64,000 nt of DNA, taken from NCBI GenBank assembly GCA_020636045.1, contig JACJYP010000004.1, positions 310,001-374,000 of the forward strand, written 5' to 3'. Of the stretch, positions 48,735-56,842 are shown in pieces (the first letter of the stretch is position 1; each line of letters opens with the position of its first letter). The position numbers and the translations under genes were made by a program. The notes beneath the pieces were generated by a model. It did not search any database, was not told where the DNA came from, and saw only the letters and a list, made by a program, of their open reading frames with translations. Source of the stretch: Lewinellaceae bacterium. GTDB lineage: Bacteria; Bacteroidota; Bacteroidia; Chitinophagales; Saprospiraceae.

Positions 48735-48908
48735 ATGAAACGAACACTCCTCGGCCTGCTGGCCTTTGCCGGGCTGCTCCTGACGCTTGTGCCTTCTTTA
48801 TTCGTCTTTTCAGGAAGCCTCTCCCCTGAAACCAACAAATCGCTCATGGCAGCGGGCATGCTGTTGTGGTTTGTCGTAGCGCCTTTCTGGATCAAACGCT
48901 CCCGCTGA
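48735..48908 (+). CDS. Small two-helix membrane protein
   Basis: A 57-residue protein that starts 2 bp after the permease stop. MKRTLLGLLAFAGLLLTLVP and the segment NKSLMAAGMLLWFVVAPFW form two hydrophobic helices separated by a short loop (SGSLSPETNK), ending with basic IKRSR. Length, tight spacing and composition suggest a real gene that may be an accessory subunit of the permease. I do not recognise a named family. The next gene starts 7 bp after its stop. Confidence 0.7.
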   Translation: MKRTLLGLLAFAGLLLTLVPSLFVFSGSLSPETNKSLMAAGMLLWFVVAPFWIKRSR

Positions 48909-48915
48909 TGTCGTA

Positions 48916-51795
48916 ATGGCCCGAACAGCGACTTCCATATTTGCCGTTTTGCTTCAGGCTTTGCCATCCCGTCGACCGGTTCGTACGGGCCTGATGTTCT
49001 TGTCCCTGTTTGCTTTCGATCGGGTGGCTGCGCAGCATAACGCAGATACAAAGGTGCTTTACCTCTCCGGCCGGGACAATACGCATACGGAATCCTGGGA
49101 GTTCTTTTGCACTGGTGGGAGGCAGAGCGGTTACTGGACCACCATCGAAGTGCCTTCCTGCTGGGAGCAACAGGGTTTCGGCCACTACGACTACGGGCGC
49201 GATTACAGGACCTACGGCAAACAATTTCGCTTTTCCGACGAAAAAGGACTTTACCGGCACACTTTTCAGGCGCCTGCGGACTGGGCCGGCAAGGCTGTCT
49301 ATCTGGTATTCGAAGGGGTCATGACGGATGCGGAAGTGCGGATCAACGGAACGCCGGCAGGCCCGGTGCACCAGGGCGCTTTTTATCAATTCCGGTATCC
49401 GGTGAGCGATAAACTGCGTTTCGGCGGATCAAATCTGCTGGAAGTAACGGTCAGTAAAATGTCGGCCGACCATTCCGTCAACCGCGCCGAACGCTACGCG
49501 GACTACTGGATATTCGGCGGCATCTTCCGGCCCGTTTTTCTCGAAGTATTCCCCGGGGAGCACATGTTGCGAACAGCCGTCAACGCTCCTGCCGACGGGA
49601 ATTTCAGTATCGACGTGTTCACCGAAAATATCGCCGGCAAACGGGATATTTTCCTTGAAATACTGGACCCAACGGGACATCCGGTCGCGCAGCAATCGCA
49701 GGCAATCGGGCCCGGAGCGACAAAAACAACCGTACGGTGCAAGGTGAGCGACCCTTTGCTGTGGTCGGCCGAGACGCCGCAGATCTATACCGCCCGGCTC
49801 GCGCTGAAAAACGGGGACGAAACGATCCACCGCACTGCCGAAGTGTTCGGATTCCGGAGCATAGAGATCAGGCGGGGCGACGGCGTATACATCAACGGCG
49901 TCAAAATGAAGTTCAAGGGCATCAACCGGCATTGTTTCTGGCCTGAGACGGGTCGCACGCTGAACAGAAATATTGACCGCCTGGACATCGAACTGATGAA
50001 GGACATGAACATGAACGCCGTGCGTTGCTCCCACTATCCGCCGGACCGGTCCTTTCTCGAACTTTGCGATTCCCTGGGGCTGTACGTGCTGGACGAACTC
50101 GCCGGCTGGCAAAATGCATACGACACGGAAGCGGGTGAAAAACTCGTCCGCGAAATGGTGATCCGCGACGTCAACCACCCTTCCGTCATTTTCTGGAGCA
50201 ACGGCAACGAAGGGGGCACGAACAAAGAACTGGACGACGATTTTCTGCTATACGACCCCTCCACCCGTCCCGTCATTCATGCCCATCATCGCCCCGGAAA
50301 CGACTACAACGGCATCGAAACCAACCACTACGAGAAATATTACAGCACCAAAAGTATCCTTGAAGACTCTCTGATCTATATCCCGACCGAATTTCTGCAC
50401 GCCCAGGATGACGGCGGCGCGGCTGCCGGTCTTTACGATTTCTGGGAAATGATGTGGTCGGCGCCGCGTTCGGGCGGCGGGTTTATCTGGGCCTTGCTCG
50501 ACGAGGGGGTCGTACGGACCGATCTCGGCGGTTATATCGACGTGAACCGGGTCAACGCTCCGGACGGAGTGCTCGGGCCGCACCGGGAAAAGGAAGGCAG
50601 TTTTTATGCCCTGAAAGAAATATTCTCTCCCGTTGTGATCCGCAACAAAACGCTGCCGGCGCCTTTCGAGGGGCAGTTGGAACTGGAAAACCGGTATCAT
50701 TTTACCAACCTGCGCCAATGCCGTTTCTCCGGCGTCCTGGTCGATTTCAAGGGCCCCGGCGAGCGCCTGCCGGGCCACGAAGTGAAAAAGGAATTCAGTC
50801 TGCGCGGCCCCGACATCGCCCCAGGCGAGCGCGGAATGCTCAATCTCCCGCTTCCTGAAGGCTGGAAACAATACGACGGCCTGCAACTGACGGCGATCGA
50901 TCCCTCCGGAAAAGAGATCATGCGCTGGTCCTGGAAGACGGGACGCCAGGAAGAACTATTGAAAGGCCTGACCGGAAAACCTGCGGCCGGGGATGCCGTC
51001 GTGTTTGGCGAAACCGACTCGACATTCATTCTGAGCGCTTTCGACATCAGGGCGCACTTCGATAAAACGAGCGGCCGGCTGGATAAAGTCGAATATGCCC
51101 AGGGGCTGAATCCGCCTTTCGGCAACGGCCCGGTGCTGGTGCCAGAACAGCCTGCAACGACGCCAGTAGTACGGCATTACAGGGAGAACGACGGCTATGC
51201 TTTGGAATTCCGGTACGAAGCCGCCGCCCTGAAATCCGTGAAATGGAAAATGCACACGAACGGCTGGCTGCAACTCGATTACGAATACGCCCTGGAAGGC
51301 GATCAGCCATTCACAGGTGTCAGTTTCAACTTTCCGGAATCAGACATCATCGGGGTCAAATGGCTCGGAAACGGCCCGTACCGCGTCTGGAAAAACCGCA
51401 ACCGCGGAGGCGTATTCGATGTGTGGGAGTCTATGTACAACAACACCCATACCGGCAGCGCACCCTGGGCCTATCCCGAATTCAAGGGCTACTTCTCCGA
51501 CATCGCATGGATGGAGTTCAATACCGTAGATGGTAAATTCCTGGTAGCGAGCGGACAGGAAGGCTTGTTTGTCCGGCTGTTCGATTTTTACGGTCTGTCG
51601 GGCCCGACGCCGCACCCTGCCTTACCACCTGGCGATATTTCTTTTCTGGACGCCATTCCGCCGATCGGCACCAAACTGGCGACCGGCCTCGACACGAAAA
51701 CGGAAGGACTGGGCCCGGAGAGCGAACTCAACCACCCTGCCGGGCCGCTGCGCCGCACCCTGTATTTTTATTTCGGACTGCCGGGGGCCGATTAA
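48916..51795 (+). CDS. GH2 family beta-galactosidase-like enzyme
   Basis: A 959-residue secreted glycosidase. After the N-terminal hydrophobic stretch (GLMFLSLFAFDRVAAQ) come a jelly-roll sugar-binding domain (WTTIEVPSCWEQQGFGHYDYG), an immunoglobulin-like domain and a TIM barrel (KGINRHCFWPETGRTL, VRCSHYPPDRSFLELCD). The acid/base Glu is in FWSNGNEGG (about residue 432), the nucleophile in IPTEFLHAQDDGG (about 492). A C-terminal beta-sandwich region completes the usual GH2 layout. It could remove beta-galactose from RG-I side chains, or a beta-glucuronic or mannosidic unit; GH2 covers several activities. It is followed 18 bp later by the sulfatase. Confidence 0.88.
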   Translation: MARTATSIFAVLLQALPSRRPVRTGLMFLSLFAFDRVAAQHNADTKVLYLSGRDNTHTESWEFFCTGGRQSGYWTTIEVPSCWEQQGFGHYDYGRDYRTYGKQFRFSDEKGLYRHTFQAPADWAGKAVYLVFEGVMTDAEVRINGTPAGPVHQGAFYQFRYPVSDKLRFGGSNLLEVTVSKMSADHSVNRAERYADYWIFGGIFRPVFLEVFPGEHMLRTAVNAPADGNFSIDVFTENIAGKRDIFLEILDPTGHPVAQQSQAIGPGATKTTVRCKVSDPLLWSAETPQIYTARLALKNGDETIHRTAEVFGFRSIEIRRGDGVYINGVKMKFKGINRHCFWPETGRTLNRNIDRLDIELMKDMNMNAVRCSHYPPDRSFLELCDSLGLYVLDELAGWQNAYDTEAGEKLVREMVIRDVNHPSVIFWSNGNEGGTNKELDDDFLLYDPSTRPVIHAHHRPGNDYNGIETNHYEKYYSTKSILEDSLIYIPTEFLHAQDDGGAAAGLYDFWEMMWSAPRSGGGFIWALLDEGVVRTDLGGYIDVNRVNAPDGVLGPHREKEGSFYALKEIFSPVVIRNKTLPAPFEGQLELENRYHFTNLRQCRFSGVLVDFKGPGERLPGHEVKKEFSLRGPDIAPGERGMLNLPLPEGWKQYDGLQLTAIDPSGKEIMRWSWKTGRQEELLKGLTGKPAAGDAVVFGETDSTFILSAFDIRAHFDKTSGRLDKVEYAQGLNPPFGNGPVLVPEQPATTPVVRHYRENDGYALEFRYEAAALKSVKWKMHTNGWLQLDYEYALEGDQPFTGVSFNFPESDIIGVKWLGNGPYRVWKNRNRGGVFDVWESMYNNTHTGSAPWAYPEFKGYFSDIAWMEFNTVDGKFLVASGQEGLFVRLFDFYGLSGPTPHPALPPGDISFLDAIPPIGTKLATGLDTKTEGLGPESELNHPAGPLRRTLYFYFGLPGAD

Positions 51796-51813
51796 ATCCA
51801 TAAAACGAAACAC

Positions 51814-53220
51814 ATGACCATCCTGCCGCCCACCCGATCCTTGCGATACGCGCTTCAATGCGCCCTGATCCCGCTGCTGTTTCTGACAGGGGGCTGCGGA
51901 GAAAAACCGGGCAAAAGCGCGGCGCCTTCCAGGCCGGACAAGCCCAATATCATTTTTATCATGGCCGACGACCTGGGCTACGGCGATCTGGGGTGTTATG
52001 GCCAAAAACTGATCTTAACGCCGAGCATCGATTGGATCGCTTCGGAAGGCATGTCCTTTACGCAGTGTTATGCCGGCTCCACGGTATGCGCGCCATCCCG
52101 CTCGGTACTCATGACCGGACAACACACCGGCCATACTACCGTGCGCGGGAACAACGGCATTGGCGGCGTCAGGGGACTCGGTGGTGCGGAAGGCCGCATC
52201 CCCTTGCTCGACCGGGATACGACCATCGCCGAAGTGCTGAAAAACGCCGGTTACGTCACGGGCATGACGGGCAAATGGGGGCTCGGCGAACCCGGCACCG
52301 AGGGTATCCCGAACAAACAGGGATTCGATGAATTCTACGGTTTTCTCAACCAGCGGCGCGCGCATTCCTATTACCCCGATTTCATCTGGAAAGACACTGC
52401 CAGGGTGATGCTGGAAGGCAACCGGGAGGGCGGAAGGAAAACCTATGTCCACGACCTGTTCACGGAATTTGCCCTGGATTTTATCAAACGGCACAAAGAC
52501 GAGCTGTTTTTCCTCTATTTGCCTTACACGATCCCACACGACGAATACGAGATACCGGACCAGAACATGTATGCCGACAGCACACACTGGACCGAAGAAG
52601 AACGGATCTACGCCGCCATGATCACCAGGATGGACAGCGACGTCGGGCGGATCTTGCAGGCGCTGGACGACCTGGCTATCGACAGCAATACGATTGTGTT
52701 TTTTTGTTCTGACAACGGTCCCGCGCAATTGTGGCCGCGTTTCAACAGTTCCGGCGGATTGCGGGGGCGCAAGCGGGACCTGTATGAGGGCGGCATTCGC
52801 ACGCCGATGATCGTCCGGTACCCGGGAAAAATCCCCGCAGGCGTGCAAAGCGAGCTGCCCTGGTATTTTGCGGATGTACTGCCGACGCTTGCCGATCTGG
52901 CCGGAGCGCCGTTGCCGCAACGCCTGGATGGCATCAGCGTACGCCCCGCCTTTCAGATGGATGGTTCGACATGGAGTCCGCCGCAGCGCAGTTTTTACTG
53001 GGAATTTTACGAACTGGGTTTTCAGCAGGCCGTTCGCCGGGGCCGGTGGAAAGGCGTGCGTCTGGCGCCTGAAAAGGAATGGGAATTATACGACCTTCAA
53101 AACGACCCTTTTGAAAGCATGAATGTGGCCGCCAAATTCCCGGATACAGTAGCGATGCTGAATGCCATCGCCCTCAGGGAACACAAGCCGTCGTCGTTTT
53201 TTCCGGTACGGGGAAAATAG
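51814..53220 (+). CDS. Sulfatase (arylsulfatase type), lipoprotein
   Basis: A 468-residue enzyme of the alkaline-phosphatase-like sulfatase family. A lipobox (FLTGGC, Cys28) precedes NIIFIMADDLGYGDLGCYG, the formylglycine motif CAPSRSVLMTG (Cys92, CxPSR), MTGKWGLGEPGTEG, FFCSDNGPAQLW and GGLRGRKRDLYEGGIRTPMIVRYPG. Cys92 must be converted to formylglycine by an anSME maturase encoded elsewhere. It would desulfate a polysaccharide at the surface or in the periplasm. Sulfated pectin is rare in land plants, so this points to sulfated rhamnose- or galactose-containing glycans, such as algal ones. It directly follows the GH2 gene, with which it probably works. Confidence 0.92.
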   Translation: MTILPPTRSLRYALQCALIPLLFLTGGCGEKPGKSAAPSRPDKPNIIFIMADDLGYGDLGCYGQKLILTPSIDWIASEGMSFTQCYAGSTVCAPSRSVLMTGQHTGHTTVRGNNGIGGVRGLGGAEGRIPLLDRDTTIAEVLKNAGYVTGMTGKWGLGEPGTEGIPNKQGFDEFYGFLNQRRAHSYYPDFIWKDTARVMLEGNREGGRKTYVHDLFTEFALDFIKRHKDELFFLYLPYTIPHDEYEIPDQNMYADSTHWTEEERIYAAMITRMDSDVGRILQALDDLAIDSNTIVFFCSDNGPAQLWPRFNSSGGLRGRKRDLYEGGIRTPMIVRYPGKIPAGVQSELPWYFADVLPTLADLAGAPLPQRLDGISVRPAFQMDGSTWSPPQRSFYWEFYELGFQQAVRRGRWKGVRLAPEKEWELYDLQNDPFESMNVAAKFPDTVAMLNAIALREHKPSSFFPVRGK

Positions 53221-53332
53221 CGGAAACCCGGCAAGTCCGGTGGCAAGATCACGGAAACGATGTGGGTTTGGGTTGGAAAATATGCCTGATTGCTATTACT
53301 TGACGCCAATCCCTCTTAAAACGAATTCGCAT

Positions 53333-53527
53333 CCGGCCTTATTCAAATCCCGATTTTGCGCCATTGGAGGCGGATGAGAGCACCCATGTTTGAGTCCCGA
53401 CGAAGGAGGGGCGAGTTTGGGTGCGAACCCGCCGGAAATGGCCGGCAAAATCGCTGGATTTGAATACAGCCTTGACTTTTTTTGTTACTTTTTTGTGTCA
53501 AGACAAAAAAGTAAAAGGAACGGTGGC
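53333..53527 (+). repeat. Structured palindromic repeat, copy 2
   Basis: Second copy of the element at 47052. The main stem-loop spans 53342-53464. Compared with copy 1 the third stem changes from GTCGTT/AACGAC to GCCATT/AATGGC, two compensatory pair changes, and the top stem changes GGGAC to GGGGC, giving a G-U-type pair with GTCCC. One more difference is in a bulge. The accessory hairpin TTACTTTTTTGT ... ACAAAAAAGTAA is at 53485-53514. It lies 112 bp after the sulfatase stop and ends 53 bp before the Ldh-type gene. Confidence 0.88.
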
Positions 53528-53580
53528 AAAGGGTAATCGTCATGCCAAACTTTCCCCAAATTCAAATCAAAACGACCATC

Positions 53581-54660
53581 ATGAAACAGGAACTACAAAC
53601 CGGAAACAGATACCGCCACTCCGACCTGACCGGCCTGGCCGCATCGCTTTTATCAAAAGCGGGCCTGGACGACGCGTGTTCCCGCGTAGTGGCCGATACT
53701 CTTGCGGAAGCAGAACTCCTGGGGCACCGTACCCACGGCCTCGCGCTGCTGCCGGTCTATTTGCAGGAGATCGAATCGGGCAATATGGCCAAAAGCGGCA
53801 TGCCGCAAACCGTCAACGACCTCGGCGCCACCGTGACCTGGGACGGCAACTACCTGCCGGGGCCCTGGCTCATGCAGCAGGCTATTCAACTGGCGACCGA
53901 ACGGCTCCGCGAACACGCCGTGGTGACCGTGGTGATCCGCAAAAGCCACCACATCGCCTGCCTGGCGGCTTACCTGGAAGCAACGGCCAGAAAAGGGTTT
54001 TTGATCCTCCTTTCCTGCTCCGACCCCATGAATAAAACCGTAGCGCCATATGGCGGTGTCGAGCCGGTTTACAGCCCCAACCCCATTGCCGCAGGCATTC
54101 CCGGCGAAGGCGACCCGATCCTTTTCGACATCAGCACTTCCACAACGGCCAACGGACTGGTCGTACAAAGGCACAATGAAGGCCGACCCCTGCCCCACCC
54201 CTGGCTGATGGACCGGCAGGGACACGTTACGGACGATCCGGCCGCATTTTTTGACGATCCACCCGCCAGCATTTTGCCGCTGGGCGGACTGGATACCGGC
54301 TACAAGGGCTTTGCGCTGGGACTTTTGGTGGAAGCATTGACGAACGGATTGAGCGGATACGGCAGGAAAGACGAACCCGGGCGCTGGGGAGCATCCGTTT
54401 TTTTGCAACTCATCGACCCGGAGGCTTTTGGCGGCACAGACCATTTAAAAAAAGAAATGAGTGGACTGATGCGCGCGTGTACGGCGGCCGAAGCAATACC
54501 CGGCGGTCCGCCCGTGCGTTTGCCGGGTCAAAAGGCGCTGGCCCTGAAAAAGGAACAGTCGGAACACGGGATATTGCTGCAGGAGGGCGTAGTGCTGGCG
54601 CTGACAGATTGCGCCGGCAGGTACGGACTGGAAATGCCTGAAAAAACAACTGCTGCATGA
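53581..54660 (+). CDS. Ldh/malate-L-lactate dehydrogenase family oxidoreductase
   Basis: A 359-residue NAD(P)-dependent dehydrogenase of the LDH2/MDH2 family (unrelated to classical LDH). Features are LGHRTHGLALLPVYLQEIE, the NN-type active-site VIRKSHHIACLAAYLE, NPIAAGIPGEGDPILFDISTSTTANG and LGGLDTGYKGFALGLLVEALT. Members oxidise or reduce L-malate, L-lactate, ureidoglycolate or 2,3-diketo-L-gulonate. In this block a 2-keto/2-hydroxy acid from rhamnose or uronate breakdown is the likely substrate. ATG 53581 (MKQELQTG) is preferred; a frame open from 53542 includes repeat-derived codons. Its stop overlaps the start of the CE12 gene (ATGA at 54657-54660). Confidence 0.87.
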   Translation: MKQELQTGNRYRHSDLTGLAASLLSKAGLDDACSRVVADTLAEAELLGHRTHGLALLPVYLQEIESGNMAKSGMPQTVNDLGATVTWDGNYLPGPWLMQQAIQLATERLREHAVVTVVIRKSHHIACLAAYLEATARKGFLILLSCSDPMNKTVAPYGGVEPVYSPNPIAAGIPGEGDPILFDISTSTTANGLVVQRHNEGRPLPHPWLMDRQGHVTDDPAAFFDDPPASILPLGGLDTGYKGFALGLLVEALTNGLSGYGRKDEPGRWGASVFLQLIDPEAFGGTDHLKKEMSGLMRACTAAEAIPGGPPVRLPGQKALALKKEQSEHGILLQEGVVLALTDCAGRYGLEMPEKTTAA

Positions 54661-56024
54661 ACACAGGTCTGAACATCGAATGCATCAACATCCGGTTCAT
54701 ACTGCCGGTCATGCTCGTCTTTTGTACGGCCTGTTCGCTGGGCAAAAAAACGGACAAAGCGGCTTCAGAAACCCGCTTTCGCTTCGATTTTGGCTCCGGA
54801 AAAGTGGAAACGGGTTTCACACGTGTGACGCCAGATGTTGTGTACACTTCTGAACGCGGTTACGGTTTTTATACCGGCACGGCGATTAAAAGTGTAAACA
54901 GGACAGGCAAGAACGCCCTTACCGACGACTATTGCACCGCCGATACGCCCTTTTACTTTTCGGTCAAGGTGCCGGAAGGCAGTTACGAGGTAGTCATCAC
55001 ATTCGGCGACCGGGCCGGCGAAACCAGCACAACGGTCAAGTCGGAATCTCGGCGGCTGATGCTCAAAGACGTCGCGACCACACCCGGCGCCTTTGTCAGA
55101 AAAACGATCGCCGTGAACGTGCGCAACAAACACATCCGGCCGGGACTGGAAGTCAAACTGACTTCCCGCGAAACGTACCATTTGAACTGGGACGACCGCT
55201 TGACCCTCGAATTCGGCGGCGGACGCCCCGCCGTTTGCGCCGTCGAGATCAGGCCGGCCGGGAACATCCCGACCGTTTATCTGGCCGGCAACTCTACCGT
55301 CACGGATCAACAAAACGAGCCCTGGTCGTCCTGGGGGCAAATGCTGCCCTGTTTTTTCAAACCCGGCGTAGTCATCGCCAACCATGCCGAATCGGGCGAG
55401 TCGCTGAAAAGGTTTAGCGCCGAACACCGGCTCGAAAAGATCGCCAGCACGCTGAAAGCAGGCGATTATCTACTCATCCAGTTTGGGCACAACGATCAGA
55501 AAAAGCAGAGCAGTGCCTACGTAGCGCCGTTTGAAGGCTACCAGGAACAACTCAGGCTGTACATCGGAGTGGCCCGGAAAGCGGGCGCGCAGCCCCTGCT
55601 CGTCACGCCCGTGCAGCGCAGGACCTTCGATGCAGAAGGCAAGATCGAAAACTCGCACGGCGATTACCCTGAAGCCATGCGGCAGGTAGCGCTGGAAGAA
55701 GGCGTTCCATGCATCGATCTGAATGCCATGAGCGCGCAACTGTTCGAGGCCCTGGGCCCCGAGGCATCCAAAAAAGCCTTTGTGCATTTCCCCGCCGGCG
55801 CCTTCCCCGGACAAACAGAGGCGCTTGCCGACGATTCGCACTTCAGCACCTATGGCGCTTACGAACTGGCCAAATGCATCGTACAGGGCATCAGAACGAG
55901 TCAAAGCGATCTCGCCAGGTATCTGAACGACGACCTGCCGGCATACGACCCGGCGCATCCGGCCCCTTTTGAAACCTGGAGCCTGCCGCTCAGCCCCCTG
56001 ATACCCAGTGTCGATCGGTTCTAA
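54657..56024 (+). CDS. CE12 rhamnogalacturonan acetylesterase with N-terminal beta-sandwich domain
   Basis: A 455-residue lipoprotein or secreted esterase (hydrophobic FILPVMLVFCTACSLGKK, Cys near residue 26). A galactose-binding-like beta-sandwich (RFRFDFGSGKVETGFTRVTPDVVYTSERGYGF) is followed by the CE12 SGNH domain with VYLAGNSTVTDQ (block I; the usual GDST reads GNST), FGHNDQKKQSS, PLLVTPVQRRTF and ADDSHFSTYGAYELAK (Asp/His pair). This layout is that of YesT/RhgT-type enzymes. It removes acetyl esters from rhamnogalacturonan. The start ATG at 54657 overlaps the preceding stop by 4 bp. A second CE12 domain is in the fusion at 191, so deacetylation is present in both parts. Confidence 0.9.
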   Translation: MNTGLNIECINIRFILPVMLVFCTACSLGKKTDKAASETRFRFDFGSGKVETGFTRVTPDVVYTSERGYGFYTGTAIKSVNRTGKNALTDDYCTADTPFYFSVKVPEGSYEVVITFGDRAGETSTTVKSESRRLMLKDVATTPGAFVRKTIAVNVRNKHIRPGLEVKLTSRETYHLNWDDRLTLEFGGGRPAVCAVEIRPAGNIPTVYLAGNSTVTDQQNEPWSSWGQMLPCFFKPGVVIANHAESGESLKRFSAEHRLEKIASTLKAGDYLLIQFGHNDQKKQSSAYVAPFEGYQEQLRLYIGVARKAGAQPLLVTPVQRRTFDAEGKIENSHGDYPEAMRQVALEEGVPCIDLNAMSAQLFEALGPEASKKAFVHFPAGAFPGQTEALADDSHFSTYGAYELAKCIVQGIRTSQSDLARYLNDDLPAYDPAHPAPFETWSLPLSPLIPSVDRF

Positions 56025-56103
56025 GAAGTAAGCAGTTGGCAGTAGCAGTAATATCATAATTTGGATAAAGCTAGTGATCACCAGAAACCAATTATTACGC
56101 TAC

Positions 56104-56367
56104 GCGTGCCGTCCGCGAGGCACGCCCGACCGCAGGGAATGGTCCGCCGCAGGCGGGGCGCCTTTTTTAACAGGATGAGAACGTAGGGATGTCGCGGGAA
56201 AAGCACCCCTGCCTGTTAAAACAAGCGCAATTCCCGAAGGTCGTTGGCGCTGCCGGAAGGACCGCCCTTCTTTTGGTTACTTTTCTTTTGGGCGAGCAAA
56301 AGAAAAGTAACAACGCCGGGCAGTAGTACAAATACCGGGCAACCGGCGCCTGACCCCGAAAGCAACC
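56104..56367 (+). repeat. Hairpin-rich repeat element upstream of GH51
   Basis: Several inverted repeats follow one another: GCGTGCC/GGCACGC (56104-56110, 56119-56125), TTTTAACAGG/CCTGTTAAAA (56165-56174, 56212-56221) and a perfect 14-bp hairpin GTTACTTTTCTTTT/AAAAGAAAAGTAAC (56276-56289, 56298-56311). Its last part (56270-56367) is repeated in degraded form at 56688-56781. The final hairpin resembles the accessory hairpin of the 47052/53333 family, suggesting related origin. No gene is seen in 56025-56842. Further small hairpins such as ATTCTC/GAGAAT (56476-56491) lie between the copies. Confidence 0.7.
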
Positions 56368-56687
56368 CTGTTGACCACCTCAATTACGTGCGTTTCGATC
56401 AGGATTGATCATTGCGTCTGTTCAATATTAAATGATTTCCGGATGTCCCACTTCGTTCTGCATGTTAACACGCAAATTCTCTTTAGAGAATCCCTGTTTG
56501 TAGACAGGATTCATTCCCCATTTATTAACCCCCGGCAGGGGTCCTCCTTTTTGGTGAATGCCAAAGGAAACCTTCCTAACGGGTTCGAAATGAAATTGTC
56601 TATTGAATGCTATAAACAGGCATTCCCTCCGGGAATATATGCCGGGATGTAATGTGTAGATAGCCACTTAAAAAACGATCCAATACA

Positions 56688-56781
56688 CTTTTGGTTATCT
56701 TTTGGGCGAGCAAAGAAAAAATAACAAAGCCCGGCAGTAGTATTTCATACCAGCAACCGGTACCCAAGCCCGAAAGCAACC
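56688..56781 (+). repeat. Degenerate copy of the 56270-56367 repeat
   Basis: Starts CTTTTGGTTAT and runs through GGGCGAGC, CCCGGCAGTAGTA and CCCGAAAGCAACC in the same order as 56270-56367. It has lost several bases, including TTTT in the hairpin arm, so the arms no longer pair perfectly. It ends 61 bp before the GH51 remnant. Confidence 0.65.
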
Positions 56782-56842
56782 CGGTTACCATCCAAACAAA
56801 CCACCCCAAACCCGTCATCTATAAAACAATCGAATCACAGAT

